Shown here: piece after piece, positions 11,453-22,308 of the stretch | How positions within the stretch are numbered: position 1 is the stretch's first letter | Layout: every line of letters starts with the position of its first letter | Source: Amaranthus tricolor | Lineage: Eukaryota > Streptophyta > Magnoliopsida > Caryophyllales > Amaranthaceae | Length of the DNA: 64,000 nt | Reading direction: 5' to 3' | Assembly (NCBI RefSeq): GCF_026212465.1 | Contig: NC_080057.1 | Span: 19,369,462 to 19,433,461 of the forward strand | Translations under genes and position numbers: made by a program | Notes under the pieces: generated by a model | Databases searched by the model: none | What the model was told of the DNA's origin: nothing | The model's input: the letters and a program-made list of their open reading frames with translations, nothing else

Positions 11453-12076
11453 GAAACATTATCTTAAATAATAATCCAACCTATTGCTCATTACCTGTGA
11501 ATAGTCTCACGTTTTGAAAATTTTAAATAATCCAAGCTTTGCCATCATTTTGTTGCAAATGGAGCCTCGAAAAAACAAATAGGCTATTTCAGGTTACTAC
11601 AAGCTATTACATTTAACAGGTCATCTTCCTTCTTCTTTATAAGCTTGCTTCCATGGAGAGAGAAAAAAAAAAACTTTACATCTTTAATTTAGTGTAAATC
11701 TTAATAGTTTTAAAAGATTCTCGAAGTGTTGGTTTAATATTTAGAAATTATGTGATATGTGAGCATTGTTTCAAAGCAAAGTTGCAAATAACGAAGAAAG
11801 GTTCAACAGTTGGTGAGAATTTTTATTCGTATCTAAAATGAAAAGGAAGAGGTAGATGGGGACTTTAATAAAGGTAAAAGAGATTTTTTAATTAGAAAAA
11901 TGAAATGTGTTTGAATATAAGTTAAAAGGAAAAGGGATTTACCGGTTGTAACTGGTTCGTTACAACAAAGGTCCATTTGCAACAAAATTATGCTAAGCTC
12001 GGATTATTTAAAAATTTTAAAAAGTGAGATTATTAAAAAATAAATGGACAAGATTGGATTGATTAGGACAATTTTT
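11453..12076. mobile_element. Third Mutator-like long-TIR MITE (diverged)
   Basis: The left arm contains gaaaattttaaataatccaa and, further in, cattttgttgcaaatgga. The right arm carries their complements (cggattatttaaaaatttta, tccatttgcaacaaaatta) in reverse order. The inverted match covers about 120-130 bp per arm with scattered differences. No clear TSD was found. The layout matches the elements at 257-1120 and 1863-2872. No transposase is present. Confidence 0.72.
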
Positions 12077-12857
12077 ATATCTTATTTGATTCGTTTAAAC
12101 GGATACTTTTATAATATTAAATTTTTCTAATTTTAGATTTGCGTGTTCAATATATAAAAGATCAATATGACACATTGGATTGCGTAAAAAGCCAAATGTA
12201 TTAAGTATAATGGAAATAGATAGTAATTAATAAGTTATACAATCCCTTTTTAGATTAAATAATTTTTATTGATTAAAAATGAATTTTATTAATTAAAACT
12301 TCTTTTTACTACTTGTTTTTAATTTAACTGATGGATGTTGATTTTTACTAATTATGATTGAGATGTAGTTATAAACTGTAACCAATTTTTCAGATTAAAA
12401 CTCATTTTTAATTATTGCAAGTGATTTTTACTAATTAAAGATAATATTTACTAATTAAATTTTCAAATAAATTTTAAAATTTATTTTTTTTGATTATTTA
12501 ATGTAACCTAAATAAGACATTGGTTGTAATTGAAAATTATAAATATTTATGTTAAACAACCTAAGTAGAGTTTTTTACATCTAAAAAATATAACATTAAA
12601 AAATTAAAAATTGAAAAATCAAATATCTGATGATTTGGTTTTGCAAATTACAAACTATCCAGTTTTCAATAAACAAATAATTAAACAATCCGATTTTCGA
12701 AATCGAATATCAAATTGAATATTTTTGAAAACTAGAATTCAAATTAGATATCTAAAAACGAGATGCAGATCAAAGAATTTGTAAAACCAAATCAAAATAT
12801 AATATTTTTCTGACCCCTAAAGAAAATCGAATCAAGGAATTTGTCTTATCCTAAATA
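12077..12857. other. AT-rich spacer
   Basis: Long runs of A and T occur with frequent taattaaa-type words. No gene or bounded repeat could be supported. Confidence 0.5.
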
Positions 12858-12964
12858 GTTGATCTCGTGAAAGACCTTCTCTTTAGGAGATGTCACTCAG
12901 AAAACCCAGCCCATTAAAGCTTAATTAAAAAAAGATAATAACTAATTTGTGTAACTGCACACTT

Positions 12965-13200
12965 ACTCAGTAGGATTTTACGATACCACACGTAGGCATT
13001 TAGTATAAGTTAAATAGAGGTTCACAGTATGTCAAGTAGGCATTTAGTATACTTCAAGTAGGCATTTACGATACCTCAAGTAGGGGTTTAACATACTTTA
13101 AGTAGACATTTAGTATACTTCAAGTAGACATTTAGAAATCTCAAGCAGAGTTTTAGAATATCTCAAGTAGGGTTTTAGGATACCTAGCTCAAGTACCTCA
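12965..13200. repeat. 22-bp degenerate tandem array, left copy
   Basis: About ten units of caagtaggcatttagtatac type repeat with a 21-23 bp period. Variation is mostly in the central aggcattt/aggggttt part. The reverse complement of this unit builds the right-hand arrays of the same element. Confidence 0.75.
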
Positions 13201-13397
13201 AGTACAAGAGAGATAATCATGTCACTAAAACTGTAATTAATTTAAACTTGTGAACAATAATAGTTTATGTAGGAGTCGAATCTACATCTTCTACGCAATT
13301 ACATAATGCTTTACCTCTTGAGTTGATTAAACTTAGGATGCAAAAAACCTAAATTCTATATAAAAAAACATGATTAAAAATTTGTAAATACAGTAGT

Positions 13398-14382
13398 TAG
13401 GGATGGTCATGGGGCAGGTCTATAGCAGGTCCAACCATAACCGGAACCATACCCTAAGGGTCTAAAATTTTCAAAACCATATACCCAGACCCATCATATC
13501 TAATGGGTCTAGGGTACTTAAGGAGTCTAAAAAAGATCTCTTGAATCGTGAAATTTGAGACTTTTATAAGTCCCTTTTTATCATATTCTTATAAGGGATT
13601 TAATACTATATTTTACAAATATTTAATATTTGTTAAGTGTTTGGGAATGGATTATAAAAATAGCTATCATCTGGATTCTATGGTCTTCTCAAGTTTTGTT
13701 GAATGATTTGCTGGTGCATTTAGCTAATGGTTACATTCCGACGGTCCCATTTATCCCTAAGGTGGTGTTTGACACGAGGGAATGAAATTTGTGAGATTTT
13801 AATATGAGACTTTTAAAATTAGACTTTTAAGATTAAAAAAGTGTTATTCCTTATTTGTTATGTTAGGGACTTAAATAAAAGTGATAAAAATCAAAATCTC
13901 AACTCAAATTCCCGGAAGACATTTTTCGTGGGAACATAAACATTCTTAATTTTTAGTTTCATTCCTTATTCTCATTCCCTTTAATAAATAAGTAAAAAAT
14001 TTAAACTTTTTTTACCCAAAATCTCATTCCCTCCTTAAAATCCCATGTGTCAAATATCCCTAAATGATACAAGATTTGAGACTATATTCACTTGTAGTAA
14101 ATTAGTTACTAGTCTGCGTGTTTCAATAACTATGTAGTCTATGCCCTTATATTTCATACAGGATATGATTTATCTCAAATGTCAATCGTAAAAACTTTTT
14201 AAATATTTTTTAGGGTTTGTATTCAGATCTAGGTCTGAAGATCTGGACCCGAACCCAGATTTGTTATTTATTTTTGAAATTCAAACTCGATCCGAATTCG
14301 ATGGAAAAATAAGACCCTGTTACTTAAAAAAAGGTGGATTCGGGGCCAGTCCAATAAGGTCCTAAAGTTATGACTATCCCTA
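13398..14382. mobile_element. hAT-type non-autonomous element
   Basis: The termini are tagggatggtcatgggg and, reverse-complemented, tagggatagtcataact. Flanking 8-mers acagtagt (13390-13397) and gcaatagt (14383-14390) match at six of eight positions, fitting an aged 8-bp hAT TSD. Sub-terminal sequence rich in gggtct/agaccc words is typical of these plant elements. It has no transposase. It is inserted in the foldback-like element and itself contains a smaller MITE. Confidence 0.7.
13752..14063. mobile_element. MITE nested in the hAT element
   Basis: The left end (ggtgtttgacacgagggaat) and the right end (catgtgtcaaatatccc) are imperfect inverted repeats, each with a gaatgaga-type word inside. 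The 9-mer tatccctaa lies directly on both sides (13752-13760 and 14055-14063). It forms the third layer of a nest. The superfamily is unclear. Confidence 0.55.
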
Positions 14383-14394
14383 GCAATAGTAAAT

Positions 14395-14720
14395 TATATT
14401 TTGGGACCTTGATCCGTATTTAAGGTATATTAAACCCTTACTTGATGTTCTATAAACAACAACTTGGTATAATCTAAACCCCAACTTATTGTAATGTAAA
14501 ACTCTACTGAACATGTTAACATATTCTTAATCTGTAGTTTATATACACTTAATCACTACTTGAGGTATCACAAACCCCTATTTGAGGTACTCTAAACCTT
14601 AATTGACACTTCTTTAACCCTATTTTTTTTTGACAAAACTCTACTAAACACGTTAACATATTCTTAATCTCTAGTTACTGAACACATTAACATATTCTTA
14701 ATCTCTAGCTACTAGGTGGA
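14395..14720. repeat. 22-bp array, right copy, plus 27-bp triplicate
   Basis: Inverse-orientation units of the 22-bp repeat (tacttgaggtatcacaaacc) are mixed with three near-identical copies of ttaacatattcttaatct near 14516, 14654 and 14687. Confidence 0.6.
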
Positions 14721-14777
14721 CTAACATGTTGCCCTTTCTTTTGACAAAACTACAACCAAAACCCAACAAACACGTGC

Positions 14778-14990
14778 TCAAATCAAAAATACAATCATAG
14801 ATGAGATGAATAGGGTGAGGCCCTCAACTTTGTTCTCAATTGCCGACACTATAATCATGGAGTCTCCTTCAAGATGGACATGGCTATACCCAAACCTCAC
14901 CGCCAGCTCAATGCCGTATAGAGTAGCAGCAGCCTCACACACGTCCACAGCCCAATTGGAATGCACCCTTCGAACACCAACTTGTTATAC
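14778..14990 (-). pseudogene. RNase H-like (RVT_3-type) domain fragment
   Basis: The minus-strand translation includes VDVCEAAATLYGIELAVRFG and VHLEGDSMIIVSAIEN. The pattern is an acidic residue and small residues in an AEA-A--G-E-A helix, then V-LE-DS. This matches the plant RNase H-like domain found in non-LTR retrotransposons and their host relatives (Pfam RVT_3). Only the middle of the domain is present; the N-terminal DGA strand and the C-terminal part are missing. It lies inside a transposon, so it is best read as a captured fragment. Confidence 0.65.
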
Positions 14991-15036
14991 TCAAAAGCCC
15001 AACTTAGATAAGCTGAACAATCCTTCTTGATGCGTT

Positions 15037-15195
15037 GTAAAACCTCAACTTGAGGTATTGTAAATACCTATTTGATGTATTTTAAATACCTACTTGAGAC
15101 ATACTAGCTGACTACTAAATATGCTGTGAACCCTTACTTTACTATTTTAAATCCTTACTAATGGTATTTTAAAACCTTATCAAGTAAGCATGTAG
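15037..15195. repeat. 22-bp array, outer right copy
   Basis: Degenerate units (cttgaggtattgtaaatacc, tacttgagacatactag) are in inverse orientation to the left array at 12965-13200. They close the right side of the foldback-like element. Confidence 0.55.
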
Positions 15196-15342
15196 TTACA
15201 CATTAGTTATTAATTTGTATTTTTTAGTTTTATTTCTCTATTAGAATCGGTCTCACACAACAATTTGTGAATACCAAACTAAGGATGCAAACGTCAAAGA
15301 ATTCAACGGACAAGATCTGATCTCAAAAACCTTGCAACATCA

Positions 15343-15470
15343 AAACCCTAGAGATGAACTATAAATCCTCCTCTCGTCTTAAAACCCCTTTTCCTCTTCG
15401 GAAACCCTAAATTAGCCGAACTCCTGCTAAAACTGTCTTAGCCAATTCCTACTGTATCGAACCCTAAATC
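15343..15470 (+). promoter_or_regulatory. Telo-box motifs in the P2 promoter/leader
   Basis: AAACCCTA occurs at 15343-15350 and 15402-15410, with gaaccctaaa near 15459-15468. Telo boxes are characteristic of promoters and leaders of plant ribosomal-protein genes. The first lies about 70 bp from the right end of the foldback-like element. Confidence 0.6.
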
Positions 15471-15564
15471 AAATCGAGGTATCTTTCTCCTTTAATCCCT
15501 TCACCAATTTCAACTTGTTTTCTTGGTTTTATTGACATTATATCACTGTAATTTGTGTCGCAGA

Positions 15565-18327
15565 ATGAAGATTGTTTGCGCCTACTTATTGGCTGCTTTA
15601 GGAGGAAAATCCAGCCCAACCGTTGAAGATGTAAAGGATATCCTTTCATCAGGTATTCTTTCTATCTTAATCATACTTGACGCATCTATCGATTTATTTT
15701 GAGTTTTTTTTTTTAAATTTTTTTTTAATTTCTTTTTTAGTTTTGTTGCAAATTTAGATTGAATTTGTGTGGAAATTGTTGTGTAGATGCAGTAAGTTTA
15801 CTAATTACTAATTGATGAGTTCATCGGAAGTATGAATCATGTTTTCACAACCTAGTCATCGTTCATTCGATAATTTTAGTGAATAAGATGTATCCTAGTC
15901 AATTAAGTTTGTATGATCATGTATTTTATCAGTAAAAAAGAAATTTAAAAGGTATTTTTTACTATTATGGTGTTTACTTGCGTTTAATCTATGCGAATTG
16001 CGCTTATAAATTTGGTATGGGAACAATGATTAAAAACACTGTAAACAAGAACACATTAACTATATTATACGATTAAGCTACCTGTATGATGTCCTATTGG
16101 GTATAGCCATATAGGTATTAAGTGAATTACACGTGCTGTGTGAGTTTTAGGTAGTAGCTTTTCATTCTGAATCCCAAAATTAAGGTCCTTTGCTCTCTAT
16201 AGTTCATCGAGAATGCTAACGTGTGTTGGTTTGCTTCTTGGTTTTCCAATTGGTTATTTAGGAATCAGGATTATGCATTGTTGGATTTGCTGCATTGTTG
16301 TAAAAATGAGTCTGCTTGAATGTTATTGAATTATTCTGCTGGAAAACTTGACTATCAAAATGTTTTTAGTGGACACATTTAAGAACTCGAGCCAAGTACA
16401 TGATTTATTTTTCAGTGTGGTTGTGCACACTTTTGTGAACTATAATATGCTCTTTGTGCATCATTTCACATTATTAGCAAACTACTCCTCTGTCCAGAAT
16501 TGTTTTTAAGAAAAAGATAGATATTTTTTAATAAATGAAAGGAGAGATGAAATTGTGTGGATGAATTAAAAGAGAGTCTAATTGTATTGATGAGATTAGA
16601 AGTGGTGTGTCATTTTCCAATAATAGAAATGATGCAAAATGAGAATGACAATTTAAAATGAAAAATGATGCTAAATGAGAGGGACAAAGTGAGTATGCTC
16701 TATTTTTGATTTTTTTTTTTTTTTGCATCTGAGCACTGTATTTCCCCTCAATGAGATTCAAATATTTTATTTTGCCTAAGTCCCTTATGCACAATGCATG
16801 CATTCTCTGAGATGTGTGGCATAGTTTTAAAATGCGTGTCTCCTATGTAGTCTTTAGATACATTGCTTTTAGTTTTGAGATATGAAAGGACGATGGTTTT
16901 ATGCGCTAGTTTTGCTTTTTTGCACCTTCCATTTGCTCCCTCTAAATTAACGTTTGTGAAACTACATTCTCCGAATAATTTTTTTCAAGCCTAAATCTAT
17001 ATATTATAACAAAAAAAACTTCTTTCCATTGTTCTTATCTTATCGTTTTAGTCATTTTCTTATCTCACATTCTTTTACTCTTCTATTTTTTTGTTGTAAA
17101 GTTATATGTACCTAAGTTTTTTGCATTTTCAAAACTTTAAAATTAACGGTTTTCTTTTCTGTGTACGTTTCTTGTATCGGATTGAATTTCTTTTAAGGTA
17201 GCATTGGCATTTCCTCTCGGCACTAGGACCGTTTTCCGCTGTATCTCACTGCTATCAAATTCAAAACTAAGGCGTGTGTTATGGAAGTGCACATTGCACT
17301 TTTTTTAACATCATCAAATAGTATTTGTTTCTAGAAAGTATTATTTTCTTTGATGATTGATCTTGCTTTTAGGCAAGCACAACTAAAGAACTCATTGACT
17401 TTAGATGGCAAAGGAGTTACTCTTCCTATCATTATGTGGTTGCTACACTGGTTTGGATTTCAGTAGTGTCTAATTTATGATTCTTATTAAGAGCTGGTAG
17501 CATGGACTGAACTGATTATGTTTTCACTAACAAAAGCTCTGGGTTAGACTAGTTGCACATTACATTTTAGAAGGTTTTAGCGTTAGATATTTAGTGCTTG
17601 AGAAAAGAAACTTTTGAACGACTTATGTCCCAACCCTAATTCTAGGGGTACCTGTTGAATCCGAGTCTGGACAAGGGTTAGCTATTTTGTGCTTGAGAAA
17701 ATAAATTTTTGAATGACTTATGACCTGATCCTAGTTCTCTGGGTACCCGTATAATTCGAGTCTTTTGTGTGTTGTAGAATAGTTATATGAAATGTTTAGT
17801 GGATCCACGGCAGTGGCTATTGTCTATTGTGTTTTATTTGAATGTTCTTTGATTTCAAATTGATGATCCTGGGTTTTAAATCCTCGTTTATCATATGTTG
17901 CCCTCTGGAATTACTTTTTGATTACTTTATTCGCCAACTTATCCTCACAGTGGTGACTAACGTCTTTATATTCTATTTGCAGTTGGTATTGAACCTGATG
18001 AAGATAGACTTCAGTTATTCTTTGACCAGGTATCTGGCAAAGATCTTGAAGAATTAATTGCTTCCGGAAGAGAAAAACTCGCCTCAGTTCCTGCTGGAGG
18101 TGGTGGAGTTGCAGTAGCAGCCGCTCCTGCTGGTGGTGCAGGCGGTGCTGCAGCTGCTGAGCCTGCAAAGGAGGAGAAGAAGGTCGAAGAGAAAGAAGAA
18201 TCCGATGATGTAAGAAATAATTAAAATTTTATTTTAATCATGTTTAATATTTTACTTGTCTACATATTCACCTTGTACATTTTTCTTTTGAAAATTGCAG
18301 GATATGGGTTTCAGTCTTTTCGATTAA
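15565..18327 (+). CDS. RPP2: 60S acidic ribosomal protein P2
   Basis: The coding exons are 15565-15652, 17983-18209 and 18301-18327, giving 113 aa, the usual length for P2. A short 5'-UTR intron (15479-15563) ends two bases before the ATG region, as in many plant ribosomal-protein genes. The N-terminus [19 protein letters not shown], the helix [22 protein letters not shown], the Ala/Gly hinge and the acidic tail ending [13 protein letters not shown] are diagnostic. P2 pairs with P1 on the P0 stalk of the large ribosomal subunit and recruits GTPase translation factors through the conserved C-terminal GFSLFD. The second intron is unusually long (2.33 kb) and carries a Stowaway MITE and a 95-bp duplication. 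The gene looks functional. Confidence 0.96.
16483..16695. mobile_element. Stowaway-like MITE in the P2 intron
   Basis: The element 16485-16693 is flanked by TA on both sides. The left end is ctcctctgtccagaat and the reverse complement of the right end is ctcactttgtccctc, both close to the Stowaway consensus ctccctccgtcc. It is about 209 bp and has no ORF. Confidence 0.7.
17584..17763. repeat. Tandem ~95-bp duplication in the P2 intron
   Basis: The segment starting tagatatttagtgcttgag (17584) is repeated from 17679 as tagctattttgtgcttgag. Both run through an acttatg..cc..cctaattct-like core to a final cgagtct. Identity is roughly 80 percent by eye. Confidence 0.7.
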
Positions 18328-20540
18328 GTGGGAGGATTCAATATTTTGCAGATTATTGTTCTTGTCTTCTAAATGTAGTTCAAGTTTTGTATTCCATTCG
18401 GATTTTTCCTAGATTTTATTTGAAGTAATTAACCATTTCTTTTAGATAATACTCTATTTTTGAATGGAAGTTGACGGACAATAAGTTATGTTGGGATTAT
18501 GTGTTTAAGTGTAGTCACAAGTCATCCAGTATGAAGTACAATATTTTTTTCTCGGTTAGAGCATATACTGTCTTTGTCTTCTCACACATGGTTCTTCGGC
18601 CTACTCTATAATCTAAAAAAAGCAATTTGAATTTTTACTTTTTCTTAAAATGCACGTTTACGAAAATTGTCTCAAATAGACTAGTGAGATTTTAGTAATT
18701 TTTAGTGCATACGAAATCTGTCTCCCACCTTTTTAAATAGGGTTTTATTAGTTAAATATTTTACAACTATTTTAGTTTGTTTTGTTGAAGAAAATAGACC
18801 CTGAAACCTACTACGATTTATTTTAAATTTTTTAATAGAAGTATTAATTTTGTTGGGGCTTATTATTTGGGAGGGTAGTCTTCAGTAACATAGTTTGATT
18901 ATAATTCATTGGGATGCGTATTTTGAGAAGAGGGAGAAAATTTGGGTTATAAACTTATAATTGAGATAAGAAATAGAAGGGAGAGAGATTGTGGATTCGG
19001 GTATGGTTGTAAAAACTAATAGAAAAGATGAAAAAGCAATTTTTTAAATAAATTGACTATTAGAGTCTGACATTTTTATTGTCAATTTTGAGATATTTTT
19101 TAATCGTTAAATTAGTTTTATAGTTATATCACGAGGAATTGATTGTTGTTTGTTTAGCACTAATTAAAATTGTACTTTTCATAAAATTTACAATATTATT
19201 AAGAATAATTTGCATACTTTATTATTAAAGTTTGCGAATTATAGCCATTTTTTTTTTCGAATTACAACTTTGCAAATTCAAGCTAATTAAAGATTGACTT
19301 GATAGGTAGGCTTTGACTGAACCTAATTAATTTTGACTTTCACTTAATATTCATTAATTTAAGTTGATCACTCACAAGTCCTACTTAATCATCCCTTTTC
19401 CTATCTCCACCACCCTCCACCCCAACACCTCCACCATTATCCTTCCTCCACCCAAATTTGCGATTTATTTTCTCTCACCACCCTAACACCTCCACCACCA
19501 TCCTACCTCCACCCTAAACTTACAATTTATTTTGATTTCCACCCAAGAGCATTGCTCCAACACCTCCACCACCATCTTAGAAACAAAAAAATAAAACCCT
19601 AAAATTATAATTTCAATGATTGAACTCTAAAAACAAACATTGTAATTACATCTTTATAATAGATATACAAAGCTCAAAAAAAAAGCAATTTTCACCAGCA
19701 TAAATTTGAACTCTCAAAAAAAACAATGGGTATATTTCAGTTCAGTAAATCGTTGAAGTGTCGTATATGTTGTTTCATGCATCTTAGATAACACAGCTTA
19801 GTGTTACAAAGTGCAAAAATAAAAAAAAATAAAAAAAAAACTTATATATAACTAATAAATATATGTAAGAATGAAGTTGGAACTTATTTCAATCCGCAAT
19901 TTTACCAGTAAATCTCCACATTTAGTTTGAAGTTTGAAGTCTCTAATTCAACCCAGCTTGTCCAATTGTCCTGCATAATAAAGAACACTAAAGTTAAGCA
20001 GCAGCATTGTAATCAAGTCTCTAATTTGAGCAATCCCACATCTTCTGGTGATTATTGATTGCTAGACGAATTATTATTATTATTTTTTTATTGAAAAGAA
20101 AAGCTAAAACTAAGAATGAATCAAATCAAAGTACGATAAAAAAAACATCCTCAAGCCAGTTCGGGGCATGATCAACCCAAACCTAAAGCTAGGCGGAAGT
20201 TTTAATAGCAAAGAGCTTCATGAAACTCCGGTATCCAAGGTGTTTCGAGAAAGTTCAAAGTTGATGGGGTGCAATACAAAGATCGTAAATTGTAAGGATG
20301 CAATACAAAGTCGACCCAAACATCGTCAATTTATAATAACTAAAAATCTAAAATCTAAATAGGTAATATCTATAAAACGAACTTGATAAAGATTCGACAT
20401 CAACATCAAAGTTGATGGGGTGCAATACAAAGAGAAACAAGTCTTTCAGCATATGGGAAGGATGTAAATTGTAAGCAATCGTAGCAGGACAAGAATTATA
20501 ACGTCATGGGAATTGGCAAGTACAAATACTATGTCAATAT
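18328..20540. other. P2 3' flank and AT-rich intergenic region
   Basis: The first ~250 bp should hold the P2 3' UTR. Further on there is a pyrimidine-rich, cctccaccacc-rich tract at about 19390-19590. The block gttgatggggtgcaatacaa occurs twice (near 20260 and 20410). No gene could be supported. Confidence 0.45.
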
Positions 20541-20863
20541 TAGAGGTGTTCAACGGAGCAGGTCAACTCAACGGGTCAAGGATTGGGTCATATTTTAATG
20601 GGTGATTAGAGGATCGAGTCAATTAGGGTGGGTCATTAAATCAATTGCAAAAAAAATTACCACTTTTTTTATATTTTTAAATGATATTATTATATACATA
20701 AGTGGGTCGATCAAACGGGCCATAAAGTATAATAAAAAACTATTTTATGAACTTTTAAAAATCGGGTCAAAGTGGGTCGGATTTAAACGGGCTTTAAAAT
20801 GCCCCGCCCTGCCCCGTTTAACTTTTGACCTGACCTGACCTGTTGAACACCTCTAGTCAATAT
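20533..20863. mobile_element. hAT-type MITE with perfect 8-bp TSD
   Basis: The element 20541-20855 (315 bp) starts tagaggtgttcaacgg and its right end reverse-complements to tagaggtgttcaacagg. The TSD gtcaatat is exact at 20533-20540 and 20856-20863. The interior is rich in gggtca/tgaccc words. Confidence 0.88.
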
Positions 20864-20937
20864 CCTCACTCTAAGAGTTTGGATAATAAGATAGGGAGGA
20901 AGGGAAGAGAACGCGGAGAAGATTAACATGTTTTCCT

Positions 20938-21626
20938 TCTAAATATGGGTAAATTGTCTAAAAGTACCTAGAAAATTTGATTTTTTGTCAAAAACTACCT
21001 TGAACATTTATTTTTTGTCAAAAAACTACTTAAACATGGGGTTTTTTTTTTCAAAGAGAACCTATTAACTTTTACTGTTAATTTATTCTATCCCTTTGTC
21101 AATCAACCTTCTTTTCATCAATCCATTTGAATCTATTGCAACCCCTCCACTTACTATATGCGTCATAATATTTACAAGTCATGAATCTTCTTCCTGAATT
21201 TTCCCTTATCCATAAATCTTCTTTGCACATAGAACACCATAAAGACAAAATAAGGTAAGTAGATGAACAACGTTACAGCATAATGAAGAAAGAGTGATTT
21301 TCAAAGCTTGAACACAAAGGAGTTTGATGGAGAAGAACTTAGATGAAGAAGGACCATGATTTTTGAATAATGAACCTTCTTCAATCACAAATTAGGGTTC
21401 ATCACAAATAGTCGGTAAATGAACCTACAGTGAGATTTAAAGGGGAATATCACGTGATATTCACGTGAAAGTAGCAACAGAATATTGAATCAAAATCGTT
21501 AAAAGGTATCTTTTACAAATAAAATAATTTTTTAGGAACTTTTTAACCAAAAAAATATATTCTAAATAATTTTTGACAACAATTAGATTTTTCTAAGTTC
21601 TTTCTAATAATTTTCTCTCCAAATAT
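20938..21626. mobile_element. Fourth Mutator-like long-TIR MITE
   Basis: The element 20947-21617 is bounded by tctaaatat and tccaaatat, an 8 of 9 match. The left arm (gggtaaattgtctaaaagta) and the reverse complement of the right arm (gagaaaattattagaaagaa) stay alignable for more than 100 bp, including tttttgtcaaaaactacc versus ttgttgtcaaaaattattt. No transposase is encoded. Confidence 0.78.
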
Positions 21627-22308
21627 TTATGTGTGAAGATTTGATTTATACACATTTATTACATGGGTTCTCTTCTCCAATTCCCTATTTATCCATATCC
21701 ACCTCCTAATCACTACCAAAATTATCCACCTACTCACTGCCAAATCGGTAGTCCCTCACAAATTGTAGTATTCCTAAAAAGTTGGGAACAAACTCCCCAA
21801 TGTCCATTTCAATCCTAAAAACAATCATGAACTCTGTTATTGCTAATAGTACTATATACAATACCACTAAGAGCTAAACAACTCCAACAATGTAAGGCAC
21901 CAGGTCTTAGCTAGAACAAGTTGATAATACCTACTTACCTAAGAGATTCAAACATGTTGATAATTCCCTATAGATAACTCATAGTTATTTTGAAAAGTGG
22001 TAAATAACTACTATGTGGCTTAATTTTATAGGGGAAATTTTGATGTTTTGTTTATTTTATTTTTTATTATTATATCTTTTGTTTTTTTTGCGTGATTCGT
22101 CACGGTTATTGATTAGGATTTTCTTCTTGCCTAGACTGAGAATTATGAAAAAAATCACATGTAAATGATGTAAACAATTGCAAATTTAAGCAATATATAC
22201 TACAAATCAGCAAAACTATTAATCAAATTCACAGTGAAAATTTCACAATCCAAACAAAAACCATCATATTCTTCAACAAAATAAGAGATTCAAACATACC
22301 CCAATGAA
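21627..22308. other. Intergenic region downstream of the F-box gene
   Basis: No recognisable gene or bounded repeat was seen. The right edge must contain the 3' UTR of the minus-strand F-box gene. Confidence 0.5.

Larger units (their letters stand above)
12858..15272. mobile_element. Foldback-like element with inverted 22-bp tandem arrays
   Basis: The left end (agaccttctctttagg.. then ataactaatttgtgtaact) and the reverse complement of the right end (gagaccgattctaatag.. then ataactaatgtgtaactac) match imperfectly. Just inside each end is an array of degenerate 22-bp units of the type caagtaggcatttagtatac. They are direct at about 12965-13200 and in inverse orientation at about 14400-14620 and 15037-15195. 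The element therefore folds on itself over several hundred bases. The interior holds a hAT insertion (13398-14382) and an RNase H-like fragment (14778-14990, minus). The exact ends and TSD were not fixed. Foldback or atypical Mutator-like are the most likely classes. Confidence 0.65.
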
